Of a stretch of 64,000 bases of DNA, positions 7,713-16,889 are shown in pieces (the first letter of the stretch is position 1; every line of letters starts with the position of its first letter). The notes below the pieces were generated by a model that was not told the DNA's origin, did no database searches, and saw only the letters and a list, made by a program, of their open reading frames with translations. The stretch is from the NCBI RefSeq assembly GCF_900111325.1, contig NZ_FOGW01000005.1, positions 186,001 to 250,000 of the forward strand. The letters run 5' to 3'. Made by a program: the position numbers and the translations under genes. This DNA is from Lachnobacterium bovis (GTDB lineage: Bacteria; Bacillota; Clostridia; Lachnospirales; Lachnospiraceae).

Positions 7713-8105
7713 TTACTCTTTAAAAAGATAATTTTTATTTTTATCTTCACTAATAGTAAATGTGATTTTTCTCTCATTTACTTCATCATGAACTAATAAT
7801 TTTATTTTTTTCTTAATCTCTATTTTTTCTTTAACATTCTTGATATTTTCAATCATCTTAAAAATTGCCATAATATCATCATATGTATTGATAGTATGAT
7901 TAAAAACAAAATCCCATCTTTCATGTTGACTTTTTTCTAATTTACTATCAGTTACACTTTTTTTAATGTTGTCCTTCTTTTGTTTGTTTAAATTAGTATC
8001 TTCCACAGAATTGACTAATTCCGTATTAAAATCATATGAAACATTATCAAATGAATTCCCTTTGGTTGAAAATGCTGACTTTTTATTATATGATTGTGTA
8101 CTCAT
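7713..8105 (-). CDS. Small lysine/glutamate-rich protein of unknown function
   Basis: The 130 residues are not recognised. The first half is Ser/Asn-rich and probably disordered. The second half (about 63-105) is helical and charged (TINTYDDIMAIFKMIENIKN, then KEKIEIKKKIKLL) and ends in a possible beta segment (RKITFTISED). There is no membrane segment or signal peptide. It lies 92 bp upstream of the MecA-like gene on the same strand and could share its transcript. Codon use is AT-rich, like the neighbours. Confidence 0.55.
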   Translation of the reverse strand: MSTQSYNKKSAFSTKGNSFDNVSYDFNTELVNSVEDTNLNKQKKDNIKKSVTDSKLEKSQHERWDFVFNHTINTYDDIMAIFKMIENIKNVKEKIEIKKKIKLLVHDEVNERKITFTISEDKNKNYLFKE

Positions 8106-8366
8106 TCTTTACCTCTATATCAAAAAATTTCTTTACTAGTGTCTCAAATAGATTAACATCTTTTTTATGGTAAATCTATACAAAAAATGACTTTTTTTTA
8201 GGTTATAATTAATAAACACTTGTATTATTTTTACATATAAAATTGTACAGTGCTAAAAATTATATGTGCTAATTCCATAATGATTTTTTACTATGGCAGA
8301 TAATAATATTTTTATATGATACTAACTCGATAAAAATTGAAGCGTTTGAAGGCAAAAAATTCCCTG

Positions 8367-10238
8367 TTACTTTCTAATACTATCTAGGACTTCTTCATAT
8401 TCAATAACCCTTACTAAATCTGCCCCCCTAACTGCTATTACTTTTGCTATTTCATTATAATATTTTCCATCTGTATAATCATTCAATTCAAGTAACCATT
8501 TTATTTCACTCATCGTAAACTCCTTATATTTCTTAGGATTATTCAGCACCGTACTAGACCAATTATTATCACTCATTCGATAAACACCCATAATTTTTGA
8601 AAAATAATGGAACTTACCCCTTAATGAAATCGTAATAAATAATAAATAATCCGCTGTTTTAGCATATTTTGAAAAATACGGTAACGGTAACACTTTTTCC
8701 TTATTAAATACAACCGTTGCAGTATCTATTCTAGTTGCTGATTTACTAATACAATATGAAGTATCATAATCCTTTTCTTCTAGTTCTCTGCCACCATGTT
8801 CTATAAAATCTCCGTTTTTCGTTTTTAACAATGCCTCATGAAACGTACCAGCTACATCAGGATTTCCTTCCATGTAACTAACTTGTATTTCTAGTTTATT
8901 CTCATCTGTCCAATAATCGTCGCCCTCACACCATGCAATATATTTTCCTCGTGATTTTGGATATACTATTTTTTCCATAATGTTAACTTCTAATGAATTA
9001 ATATTTCTTTTTTGATATACTGGATATACAATTTCCGGATATACCTTCTGATACTCTTCTATTACTTTTGCTGACAAATCTGTTGAACAATCATCATGAA
9101 TTATAATTTCAAATGGAAAACTCGTTTTTTGCATTAAAGCACCATTTAACATTTCCTGTAAAAATAATTCGTGATTGTATACTAACGTACATACAGAAAC
9201 AAGTGGCTCTGTTTTAACCCACTTTGACTTATCTACTTTTACAATATGTTTTTTTATATTCTCAATAAAATCGTAATCATAAGTATCAGCCTTATATTTA
9301 TACTCTTTTATTCCTTTTTTTATATCCTCCTTACATGTTATAGTCGTATTAAAACTAGTACATTTTTCTTGTTCGTTTGTTGTTAATGTCAGTGTTGGTA
9401 CAACAGCATTTACCAATTTAGCAAAATAATTTATTCCTCCGAAATTCACAACATAATATGGCTTTACTTCTCGAATATAATCTATTAACATATCCATCTG
9501 TAATGTTTCTTCTACTAAATTCTGTACAGAGATATACTGAACTTTTACATTATCAAAAAACAATTCTTCTTTCTCTTCTAAAATATCTTTTTCTTTAAAA
9601 AAAGGTAATAATAGCGGCATTGTATTATTTTCTGTCACATAATCATTTGTATTTATTACAATTATATTTTTTCCACATATTTCATACATTTGTTTACATA
9701 CTTCTTTTAAATTATCTAAATCAATCTCATCTTCCATTTTGGATATGATAATAACTGTCATATTATTTTCTCTCAATTCATATCTTAAATGGGTAGTATT
9801 TACATTTTTTTTCTCTCTACATAAATTGTAAATTTTTGTATCAATTTCATCAAAAATATTATTACTTCTTTCTGAAACTATACACGGATTTTCTATTTGC
9901 ATAGATCTTGCCTGCAAAAACATATGAACTAATTCCTTATAATCATTTAATTCTTTTATTTCCAACAGAAAATCACAATAATCTTCTAAATATCCTGTTA
10001 GATATACAAGCAACTGTTTATATAATAAACGCATTTGTCTATTAATATCTTTTTCTTTTTCAATTTCTTCATCTGTACTATTTTTTGCTTTACAGATTTT
10101 TCTAATATCAGTTATTATTTCTTTTTTTTCAACCTGATTGAGTACCTTTTTGTTGAGTATCTCTAACATTTCTAACGAGTTGAATTCTTTTTTTAATATT
10201 TTTTTCTTAATTAACTCTTTATATTCATTCCACAACAA
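8367..10238 (-). CDS. Family 2 glycosyltransferase with long N-terminal extension
   Basis: The C-terminal part (from residue about 345) is a GT-A family 2 glycosyltransferase: LVSVCTLVYNHELFLQEML, the nucleotide/metal motif IIIHDDCSTD, and WCEGDDYW. The N-terminal 340 residues hold a helical, coiled-coil-prone stretch and a Rossmann-like region (MTVIIISKMED, KNIIVINTNDY, PYYVVNFGGINYF) of unknown role, perhaps a second transferase-like domain. The open frame reaches a GTG at 10286 that directly follows a TATAAT. The TTG at 10238 has a near-perfect GGGGGTGAT ribosome site and is preferred. No sugar or acceptor can be named; cell-surface or flagellar glycosylation is possible. It lies downstream of the leuS terminator. 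Confidence 0.7.
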   Translation of the reverse strand: MLWNEYKELIKKKILKKEFNSLEMLEILNKKVLNQVEKKEIITDIRKICKAKNSTDEEIEKEKDINRQMRLLYKQLLVYLTGYLEDYCDFLLEIKELNDYKELVHMFLQARSMQIENPCIVSERSNNIFDEIDTKIYNLCREKKNVNTTHLRYELRENNMTVIIISKMEDEIDLDNLKEVCKQMYEICGKNIIVINTNDYVTENNTMPLLLPFFKEKDILEEKEELFFDNVKVQYISVQNLVEETLQMDMLIDYIREVKPYYVVNFGGINYFAKLVNAVVPTLTLTTNEQEKCTSFNTTITCKEDIKKGIKEYKYKADTYDYDFIENIKKHIVKVDKSKWVKTEPLVSVCTLVYNHELFLQEMLNGALMQKTSFPFEIIIHDDCSTDLSAKVIEEYQKVYPEIVYPVYQKRNINSLEVNIMEKIVYPKSRGKYIAWCEGDDYWTDENKLEIQVSYMEGNPDVAGTFHEALLKTKNGDFIEHGGRELEEKDYDTSYCISKSATRIDTATVVFNKEKVLPLPYFSKYAKTADYLLFITISLRGKFHYFSKIMGVYRMSDNNWSSTVLNNPKKYKEFTMSEIKWLLELNDYTDGKYYNEIAKVIAVRGADLVRVIEYEEVLDSIRK

Positions 10239-10320
10239 ACAATCACCCCCAAAAGCGTTCAACACTTTTCCAAACTCATATTTCACATACTAAACATTAT
10301 ATCGGAAAAAAATATTAAAT

Positions 10321-10354
10321 CCCCCATTCTAAATACAAATTATTAGAATGAGGG
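10321..10354 (-). terminator. Hairpin terminator downstream of leuS
   Basis: CCCCCATTCTAA (10321-10332) pairs with TTAGAATGAGGG (10343-10354) with one mismatch. On the minus strand it is followed by ATTTAATATTTTTTT. It lies between leuS and the glycosyltransferase gene. Confidence 0.65.
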
Positions 10355-10441
10355 ACTTACATTTTACGTCATTGTTATTTGTTCTTTATATTTACTGTTT
10401 TACTAAATTTATATTTTTGTAGCATTATTTTATGTACATTG

Positions 10442-12859
10442 TTATTTCATTACAATATTAACAATTTTTCCTGGAACATAAATCTCTTTAATGATATTTC
10501 CTGTTAATTTATCCTTGATTTCTTCTTTAGCTTTTGCTAAAACTTCATCCTTAGGATCTTTCTTATCAATTGAAATTGTTCCTTTTGTTTTACCATTAAT
10601 CTGAACAGCAATTTCAACAACTGACTCTACTGTTTTAGCTTCATCATATGTAGGCCATGGTTGCTGATATAATCTGTTTCCTGTTCCAATCTTTGACCAG
10701 ATTTCTTCTGTAATATGAGGTGCAACTGGGTTTAACAATGTAATAAATGTAGACAATTCAGCTTTTGTAATTGATTTTTTCTTTGTAAAATCATTAAGAA
10801 TTGTCATAAGTGCTGCAATACCTGTATTGAATTTAAGGTTTTCAAAATCAGAAGATACTTTCTTGATTGTCTGATGCATTTTTGTTTCTAAATCTTTAGA
10901 ATATACATCTTCATCTGTCATGATATCCTGTAATTTCCATACACGCTCTAAGAATCTTCTACAACCTTTAACACCATCATCTGACCATGATGCAGCTAAA
11001 TCAAATGCACCAATAAACATTTCATATGTTCTTAGTGTATCTGCACCAAACTCTTCTACAATGTCATCTGGATTAATTACATTTCCACGTGATTTAGACA
11101 TTTTTTCACCATTCTCACCTAAAATCATACCATGTGATGTACGTTTTTGATAAGGCTCTGAAGTTGGTACAACATCTTTATCAAATAAGAATTTGTGCCA
11201 AAATCTAGAATATAATAAGTGAAGTGTAGTATGTTCCATACCACCATTATACCAATCTACTGGCAACCAATATTTAAGTGCTTCTGGATCAGCTAAGAAT
11301 TCATCATTGTGTGGATCTGTATAACGTAAGAAATACCATGATGATCCTGCCCACTGTGGCATTGTATCAGTTTCACGTTTAGCTGGTCCGCCACAACATG
11401 GACAAGTTGTGTTAACCCAATCTGTCATTGCTGCAAGTGGTGATTCTCCATTATCAGTTGGCATATAACTTTCAACTTCTGGTAATAATAATGGAAGATC
11501 CTTTTCATCTAGAGGAACACATCCACATTTTTCACAATGTACAACTGGAATTGGTTCACCCCAATAACGTTGACGTGAGAATACCCAATCTCTTAATTTG
11601 TAATTAACTTTAGCTTCACCAATCTTATTTTCATTAAGATATTCAATCATTTTTTCTTTAGCATCTTTAACTGAAAGACCATTTAAGAAATCTGAATTGA
11701 TCATTACACCTGTTGCAACATCTGTGAATGCTTCTTTATCAATATCAACAGCTTCTCCGTCTTTTGAAACTACTTGTACAATAGGTAAATTGAATTTCTT
11801 TGCAAAATCCCAGTCTCTTTGATCATGTGCAGGAACAGCCATAATTGCACCTGTACCATAGCTCATTAATACATAATCTGATACCCAAATAGGAATTTCT
11901 TTTTTGCTAACTGGATTTACTGCAACTAAACCATCTACTGCAACACCTGTTTTATCTTTTGCAAGTTCTGCACGCTCAAAATCAGATTTTTTAGAAGCTT
12001 GTTCTCTGTATTTTTCAATTTCATCCCAGTTTTTAATATCATCTTTATATTTATCTAAATATGGATGTTCTGGAGATACAACCATGTATGTTGCTCCAAA
12101 TAAAGTATCGCAACGTGTTGTATAAATGCGTAATTTGTCTTCTTTCCCTTTAATAGAAAAATCTACTTCAGCACCTTTAGAACGACCAATCCAGTTTCTT
12201 TGAGATGTTTTTACTCTTTCAATATAATCAACATCATCTAATCCTTTAAGAAGTTTATCTGCATACTCTGTGATTTTTAACATCCACTCACTTTTAACTT
12301 TTCTAACTACAGGAGTACCACATCTTTCACATGCTCCTCCAACAACTTCTTCGTTAGCAAGTCCTACTTTACATGATGGACACCAGTTAATTGGCATTTC
12401 TTTCTTATATGCAAGACCATCTTTAAATAATTTTAAGAAAATCCACTGTGTCCATTTATAATAATTAGGATCCGTTGTATCGATTTCTCTATCCCAATCG
12501 AATGAATATCCTAAAGAATGTAATTGATGTTTAAAATGTTTAATGTTTTGTTCTGTTACAATTTTAGGATGAATTTTATTTTTGATAGCATAGTTTTCTG
12601 TTGGTAAACCAAATGCATCCCATCCCATTGGATATAAAACATTATATCCTTGCATTCTTCTTTTTCTTGCAACGATATCAAGTGCTGTATAAGGTCTTGG
12701 ATGACCTACGTGAAGTCCCTGTCCTGATGGATATGGAAATTCTACTAAAGCATAATATTTTGGTTTAGAATAATCATTTGTAGCAGCAAATGCTTTCTCA
12801 TTATCCCAAACATCTTGCCATTTTTTTTCGACAACTTTGTGATTATATAATTCTGTCAT
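10442..12859 (-). CDS. leuS: Leucyl-tRNA synthetase
   Basis: Class I synthetase charging tRNA-Leu, 805 residues, normal bacterial length. The HIGH motif appears in PYPSGQGLHVGHPRPYT and the KMSKS motif in GEKMSKSRGN. Zinc-binding pairs CPSC/CERC and CEKC/CPCC and a CP1 editing domain lie between them. The C-terminal anticodon-binding and appended domains are complete. The start is supported by AGGAGG 5 nt upstream. It is preceded by a T-box leader that links its expression to uncharged tRNA-Leu. Confidence 0.97.
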   Translation of the reverse strand: MTELYNHKVVEKKWQDVWDNEKAFAATNDYSKPKYYALVEFPYPSGQGLHVGHPRPYTALDIVARKRRMQGYNVLYPMGWDAFGLPTENYAIKNKIHPKIVTEQNIKHFKHQLHSLGYSFDWDREIDTTDPNYYKWTQWIFLKLFKDGLAYKKEMPINWCPSCKVGLANEEVVGGACERCGTPVVRKVKSEWMLKITEYADKLLKGLDDVDYIERVKTSQRNWIGRSKGAEVDFSIKGKEDKLRIYTTRCDTLFGATYMVVSPEHPYLDKYKDDIKNWDEIEKYREQASKKSDFERAELAKDKTGVAVDGLVAVNPVSKKEIPIWVSDYVLMSYGTGAIMAVPAHDQRDWDFAKKFNLPIVQVVSKDGEAVDIDKEAFTDVATGVMINSDFLNGLSVKDAKEKMIEYLNENKIGEAKVNYKLRDWVFSRQRYWGEPIPVVHCEKCGCVPLDEKDLPLLLPEVESYMPTDNGESPLAAMTDWVNTTCPCCGGPAKRETDTMPQWAGSSWYFLRYTDPHNDEFLADPEALKYWLPVDWYNGGMEHTTLHLLYSRFWHKFLFDKDVVPTSEPYQKRTSHGMILGENGEKMSKSRGNVINPDDIVEEFGADTLRTYEMFIGAFDLAASWSDDGVKGCRRFLERVWKLQDIMTDEDVYSKDLETKMHQTIKKVSSDFENLKFNTGIAALMTILNDFTKKKSITKAELSTFITLLNPVAPHITEEIWSKIGTGNRLYQQPWPTYDEAKTVESVVEIAVQINGKTKGTISIDKKDPKDEVLAKAKEEIKDKLTGNIIKEIYVPGKIVNIVMK

Positions 12860-12893
12860 TTTTTCCTCCTTGATTTGTGTTAAAACACATATT

Positions 12894-13157
12894 AAAAAAC
12901 GCCCCTTACATCAATAAAAATGTAAGAGGCGAAGTAATCTATTCTCCGTGGTACCACTCTAATTCATATCACAACGATATGCACTCAACTTCCTATAACG
13001 TGGAACAATCCGCTTTCTCCTACTATCATTTCAAAGAAAGAGCTCCTAGGCGAGTTCAAAGTTAGCAAATATTACCTTCCACCAAACGATAACTCTCTGA
13101 AAAATTGCACTCTTCTACTACTCCTATTCAAAGCTTTAACTAATTAAATTACAATCA
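12894..13157 (-). ncRNA. T-box leader of leuS (Leu, specifier CUC)
   Basis: Read on the minus strand, stem I landmarks CAGAGAGTTATCG and GGTGGAAGG are followed by TGAACTCGCC. Its CTC fits the specifier codon for leucine, matching the downstream gene. The T-box bulge sequence GTGGTACCACGGAG, close to consensus TGGNACCGCG, comes next. A transcription terminator follows (CGCCTCTTACAT at 12931-12920 with ATGTAAGGGGCG at 12911-12900, then GTTTTTT). Uncharged tRNA-Leu would pair with the bulge and favour the antiterminator. Confidence 0.9.
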
Positions 13158-13163
13158 CTAATA

Positions 13164-13192
13164 ATGATATACATTTATTTATTTTTTGTCAA
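13164..13192 (-). promoter_or_regulatory. Promoter of the leuS T-box leader
   Basis: On the minus strand a perfect TTGACA (13192-13187), a 17-nt spacer and TATCAT (13169-13164) form a good sigma-A promoter. The start site would be about 13157, which sets the 5' end of the leader. Confidence 0.7.
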
Positions 13193-13267
13193 GATTTTTT
13201 TAGAAAAACAAATATAATATTAATAATTATTAAAACAATTGCACCAATAACAATACTACAAATAGTA

Positions 13268-13303
13268 AAAAACAGAGTAAGTTTAATTTAACTCACTCTG
13301 TTT
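13268..13303 (-). terminator. Intrinsic terminator of ilvNC
   Basis: On the minus strand, AACAGAGTGAGTT pairs with AACTTACTCTGTT with one mismatch across a short AT loop, followed by TTTTTACT. It lies 33 bp past the ilvC stop. The hairpin is also symmetric on the plus strand but lacks a long T-run there. Confidence 0.75.
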
Positions 13304-13335
13304 ATAATATATTTCATTTATTCTATTTGCATAAA

Positions 13336-14361
13336 TTAGTTATTAATTAATTTTGATCCATCATCATTCCAGCTGTATAATTTACGGATTTCTTCACCAA
13401 CTTTTTCTGTTGGATGCTCAGCTGCTAATTTTCTCATAGCTTTGAAGTGTACCTGACGACCAGCTGGTGACATATCCAATAAGAAGTCTTTAGCAAATGT
13501 TCCATCTTGAATATCTGATAAAATTTGTTTCATTGCTTTCTTAGTATCTTCTGTTACAATCTTAGGACCTGTAATATAATCACCATATTCTGCAGTATTA
13601 GAAATTGAATATCTCATTCCTGCAAAACCTGACTGATAAATCAAATCAACGATTAATTTCATTTCATGAACACACTCAAAATAAGCATTTCTTGGATCAT
13701 ATCCTGCTTCAACAAGTGTTTCAAAACCTGCCTGCATTAATGCACAAACGCCACCACAAAGTACAGCCTGCTCACCGAATAAATCAGTTTCTGTCTCTGT
13801 TCTAAATGTTGTCTCTAACAAACCAGCTCTTGCTCCACCTAATCCAGCACCATAAGCTAATGCTAAATCAAGAGCTTTACCTGTAGCATCTTGATATACA
13901 GCTATTAAACAAGGCGTTCCTTTTCCTTCTAAGTACTCAGAACGAACTGTATGACCTGGTGCTTTAGGAGCGATCATTGTTACATCAACGTCCTTTGGTG
14001 GTTCAATACAACCAAAATGGATATTAAATCCATGTGCAAACATTAACATGTTACCTGGCTCAAGGTTAGGCTCGATATCTTTTTTATACATATCAGCCTG
14101 TTTTTCATCATTGATAAGAATCATGATGATATCTGCTAATTTAGCTGCTTCTGCAGTGTTATATACTTTTAAGCCCTGTGCTTCGGCTTTTGCTTTTGAT
14201 TTTGACCCTTCATATAAACCAACAATTACATCACAACCAGATTCTTTAAGGTTAAGTGCATGTGCATGTCCTTGGCTACCATAACCAATAATAGCAATCT
14301 TCTTACCTTCTAGTAGTGATAAATTACAATCTTCTTCATAATACATTTTTGCTTCTGACAT
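13336..14361 (-). CDS. ilvC: Ketol-acid reductoisomerase
   Basis: Reduces and isomerises acetolactate or acetohydroxybutyrate in valine and isoleucine synthesis, using NAD(P)H and Mg2+. The short class I form has 341 residues here. The Rossmann motif is IAIIGYGSQGHAHALNLKES, and the knotted C-terminal domain has metal ligands around AGLLETTFRTETETDLFGEQ and EYGDYITG. The frame begins at 14367, but AGGAGG at 14371-14376 is only 3 nt from that ATG and 9 nt from the ATG at 14361, so MSEAKMYY is the preferred N-terminus. It is co-transcribed with ilvN, 26 bp upstream. Confidence 0.95.
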   Translation of the reverse strand: MSEAKMYYEEDCNLSLLEGKKIAIIGYGSQGHAHALNLKESGCDVIVGLYEGSKSKAKAEAQGLKVYNTAEAAKLADIIMILINDEKQADMYKKDIEPNLEPGNMLMFAHGFNIHFGCIEPPKDVDVTMIAPKAPGHTVRSEYLEGKGTPCLIAVYQDATGKALDLALAYGAGLGGARAGLLETTFRTETETDLFGEQAVLCGGVCALMQAGFETLVEAGYDPRNAYFECVHEMKLIVDLIYQSGFAGMRYSISNTAEYGDYITGPKIVTEDTKKAMKQILSDIQDGTFAKDFLLDMSPAGRQVHFKAMRKLAAEHPTEKVGEEIRKLYSWNDDGSKLINN

Positions 14362-14387
14362 TTTCATATTCCTCCTAATATTTAATA

Positions 14388-14888
14388 TTAATCCAAGAAA
14401 ACAACATCTCCTGAACCTCTAGTCAAACCGGTTATACCAGTTCTTGCAATCTCAAGTATTTCATATCCTTCTAATAAATCTAGAAAAGCACTAAGCTTTC
14501 TCTTTTTTCCTGTCAACTCAATTATCATTGAATCTACAGTTACATCTACTATTTTTCCTTGAAAAACATTTGTAATACTAATGAGATTTTGTCTTTGTTC
14601 TGCAGTAACCCTAACTTTAATTAAAATTAGTTCTCTCGTTACTGATGAAGATGGTTTAAGAATTTTTATATCTAACACATCTTCAAGCTTTGCTAGCTGT
14701 TTTTCAATTTGTTCTAATACAGGCTCCTCACCGCTAGCAACAATTGTAATCCTAGTATATCTTGGATCTGCTGTCACTCCTGATGAAAAACTATCAATAT
14801 TATACCCTCTTCTACTAAACAACCCTGAGATTCTACTTGTTACTCCTGGATTATTCTCAACTAAAAGTGATAATACTTGTTTTCTCAT
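14388..14888 (-). CDS. ilvN: Acetolactate synthase small (regulatory) subunit
   Basis: Regulatory ACT-domain subunit that activates acetohydroxyacid synthase and gives valine feedback inhibition. From the ATG at 14888, supported by GGAAGG 9 nt upstream, the 166 residues begin MRKQVLSLLVENNPGVTSRI. That is the ACT domain, followed by GLFSRRGYNIDSF and the C-terminal domain (about 80-160). An upstream in-frame ATG at 14918 has no ribosome site. No ilvB catalytic subunit is next to it, so the partner must be encoded elsewhere. It forms an operon with ilvC. Confidence 0.92.
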   Translation of the reverse strand: MRKQVLSLLVENNPGVTSRISGLFSRRGYNIDSFSSGVTADPRYTRITIVASGEEPVLEQIEKQLAKLEDVLDIKILKPSSSVTRELILIKVRVTAEQRQNLISITNVFQGKIVDVTVDSMIIELTGKKRKLSAFLDLLEGYEILEIARTGITGLTRGSGDVVFLD

Positions 14889-14930
14889 ATAAAACAACCT
14901 TCCATTTTTATTATTCACTCACACAATCAC

Positions 14931-14959
14931 ATCATAGACCTATAACTTTAATTTGTCAA
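14931..14959 (-). promoter_or_regulatory. Promoter of ilvN-ilvC
   Basis: On the minus strand a perfect TTGACA (14959-14954), a 17-nt spacer and TATGAT (14936-14931) form a strong sigma-A promoter. The predicted start site is near 14924, leaving a leader of about 36 nt before ilvN, too short for a peptide attenuator or T-box. Confidence 0.7.
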
Positions 14960-15092
14960 TAGGTTAAACTGTTATAATTTAAAGTAATAGTATTTTTTGT
15001 GTGTAAGTATAATATTTAGTAATAGTATTTATAAACAGATGTAATAATACTTCTTATTTATCTTACTATTATATCTATTATACAGTATTTTC

Positions 15093-15107
15093 AGTTTTTT
15101 GAAAATA
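15093..15107. promoter_or_regulatory. CodY-like box upstream of ilvN
   Basis: AGTTTTTTGAAAATA matches the CodY consensus AATTTTCWGAAAATT at 12 of 15 positions. It overlaps a perfect dyad, TATTTTC (15086-15092) and GAAAATA (15101-15107). It lies about 135 bp upstream of the ilvN -35 element and about 10 bp beyond the lctP terminator. The distance from the promoter and the AT-rich context weaken the case. Confidence 0.3.
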
Positions 15108-15117
15108 TTATTTTTTA

Positions 15118-15157
15118 CAAAAAAGAGTCCCAATAACTTTCATAATTATTGAGACTC
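15118..15157 (-). terminator. Intrinsic terminator of lctP
   Basis: On the minus strand, GAGTCTCAATAATT pairs with AGTTATTGGGACTC (one mismatch plus a short loop), followed by TTTTTTGT. It is a clear rho-independent terminator 40 bp beyond the permease stop. Confidence 0.85.
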
Positions 15158-15196
15158 TTAAAACTAATTCTATTAAACTATACTATTTCAATTGGT

Positions 15197-16738
15197 TTAT
15201 ACTAACCCGATTAATGGGAACACGTAACAAATAATACCAGCTAATACTACGAATAAAATAGTCCATACTACTACTTTAGCCATAATTTTGCTTTCTACAC
15301 CACTTAAACCAACCGCAGCTGAACCAATTGCAATTGACTGTGGACAAATCATCTTACCTAAACCAGCACCCATTAAGTTACCAGCTGCTAACCAAGCACC
15401 ATTAGCGCCAATAGCTGCCGCTGTTTCAGTCTGTACTTTACCAAATAAAGCAGTTGTTGATGTACCTGAACCAGTTACAAATCCACCAATTGTACCGATT
15501 AATGGTGAGATGAATGGGAAGTATTTACCTGTAACATTTACTAATTCTTTTGAAATAGATGATGTCATTCCACTATATCCCATGATTTTAGCTACTGCTA
15601 ATACAGAACAAATTGTGATAATTGTTTTAATATTTGATTTAACTGTTCTACCTAAAACTGCAAACATTGTTTTAAAGCTTGCACCTTGAATTGCACCACC
15701 AATAAAACCAGCTAATAAAATTAATACACCTGGAGTATTAATCCAGCAGAATGTTAATGGTTTACCTGTTGGGTAAAATTTAACCTGTGAAGCAATTGAG
15801 CTTAAAGGTTTATTAATAACAGGTACTAATTTTGAAGTCAAAAGTAAAAATACAAAAATAAAGATAAATGGTGACCATGCTTTAAATGCTCCACCAAATG
15901 TTAAACCTTTAGTACCTTCACCTGAAGTTGAAACTGTAAAGTCAGGGTTTTTAGGTGTTTTAGCTACCATAGCATATACAATGATTACAACCATACAAAT
16001 AATTGCACCAATGATATTTGCAAGGTCTGGTCCTATGAACTGAGCTACAGCATACTGTGGTAAAATGTATGCTAAATCTGCGATTAATGTAAATAAAACT
16101 AATCCTTTTAAAGCTTTAAATCCTTTACCAATTACAACTACTGCAATAAATGGAATTAAGAATTGAACAACTGCTTGAATTAAAGCAACGTTTGAAGAAA
16201 GCTTAACTGTATCAATTCCTGTAATAGCATGCATAGTATTTGTAGGTACACCTACTGAACCAAATGCTGTTGGTGTTGAGTTAATAATTAAACATGTTAC
16301 AACTGAAAGTAATGGATCAAAACCTAATCCAACTAAAATACCTGCTGGAATAGCTACGGCTGTACCAAAACCTGCCATACCTTCCATGAAGTTACCAAAA
16401 CCAAATGCGATTAAGAGCATTAAAATTCTCTTATCTGTTGAAACGCTAGCAAGCATTGCTTTAATAGAATCCATTGCTTTTGTCTCTAATGTTAAGTTGT
16501 ATGTAAATAAAGCTGCCAAAATAACAATAATAATTGGCCAAAGTGCATTACATACACCCTCTAAAGATGCAAGTCCAACATTGGTTGGTTCCATCTTCCA
16601 TACAAATCCAGCTAATAAAGCTGTAATGACAAGTGCTCCTAAACAAGCTAAATGTCCTGGCATTTTAAAACCAGTTAAAGCCACAATTAAAAATAATATT
16701 GGGGCTAATGCAAGAATAAATAATAACAAATCATTCAT
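15197..16738 (-). CDS. lctP: L-lactate permease (LctP/LldP family)
   Basis: Polytopic transporter of the lactate permease family, 513 residues from the ATG at 16738, which has AAAGGAG 9 nt upstream. The frame continues to 16801 without a better start. The first membrane helix begins LLLFILALAPILFLIVAL, and about 12-14 hydrophobic segments follow. Family-typical stretches include FGFGNFMEGMAGFGTAVAIP, NSTPTAFGSVGVPTNTMHA and GGFVTGSGTSTTALFGKVQ. It imports or exports lactate with protons. It is monocistronic, with its own promoter and terminator. No lactate dehydrogenase is adjacent. Confidence 0.93.
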   Translation of the reverse strand: MNDLLLFILALAPILFLIVALTGFKMPGHLACLGALVITALLAGFVWKMEPTNVGLASLEGVCNALWPIIIVILAALFTYNLTLETKAMDSIKAMLASVSTDKRILMLLIAFGFGNFMEGMAGFGTAVAIPAGILVGLGFDPLLSVVTCLIINSTPTAFGSVGVPTNTMHAITGIDTVKLSSNVALIQAVVQFLIPFIAVVVIGKGFKALKGLVLFTLIADLAYILPQYAVAQFIGPDLANIIGAIICMVVIIVYAMVAKTPKNPDFTVSTSGEGTKGLTFGGAFKAWSPFIFIFVFLLLTSKLVPVINKPLSSIASQVKFYPTGKPLTFCWINTPGVLILLAGFIGGAIQGASFKTMFAVLGRTVKSNIKTIITICSVLAVAKIMGYSGMTSSISKELVNVTGKYFPFISPLIGTIGGFVTGSGTSTTALFGKVQTETAAAIGANGAWLAAGNLMGAGLGKMICPQSIAIGSAAVGLSGVESKIMAKVVVWTILFVVLAGIICYVFPLIGLV

Positions 16739-16889
16739 TTTGTGATTCTCCTTTTTTCTACAAACCTTACGAAGATTCAAGCTTTCATATGAATCACTCA
16801 AAAAAATATATATAATTTATAAACTTCCTTATAACATTTAGTTTTTAAATTTCATAATCTTTTTTAAACCATCGTAAAATTTGTGATTA

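Noticed and set aside
8106..8366. Gap between the glycosyltransferase and the 130-residue gene as a possible RNA gene
   Set aside because: It is AT-rich with no convincing fold, and the only repeats (TTGAAG) are direct and short. It most likely holds just the promoter of the small gene.
12877..13065. Plus-strand open frame over the leuS leader
   Set aside because: It lies entirely on the T-box leader and terminator of leuS on the other strand, has no ribosome site and no protein similarity.
13091..13105. CodY-like 15-mer (three mismatches) upstream of leuS
   Set aside because: It coincides with the conserved AGAGAG segment of T-box stem I, which explains the sequence.
15288..16745. Two long plus-strand open frames
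   Set aside because: They are antisense to the lactate permease, whose hydrophobic codon use leaves the opposite strand open.
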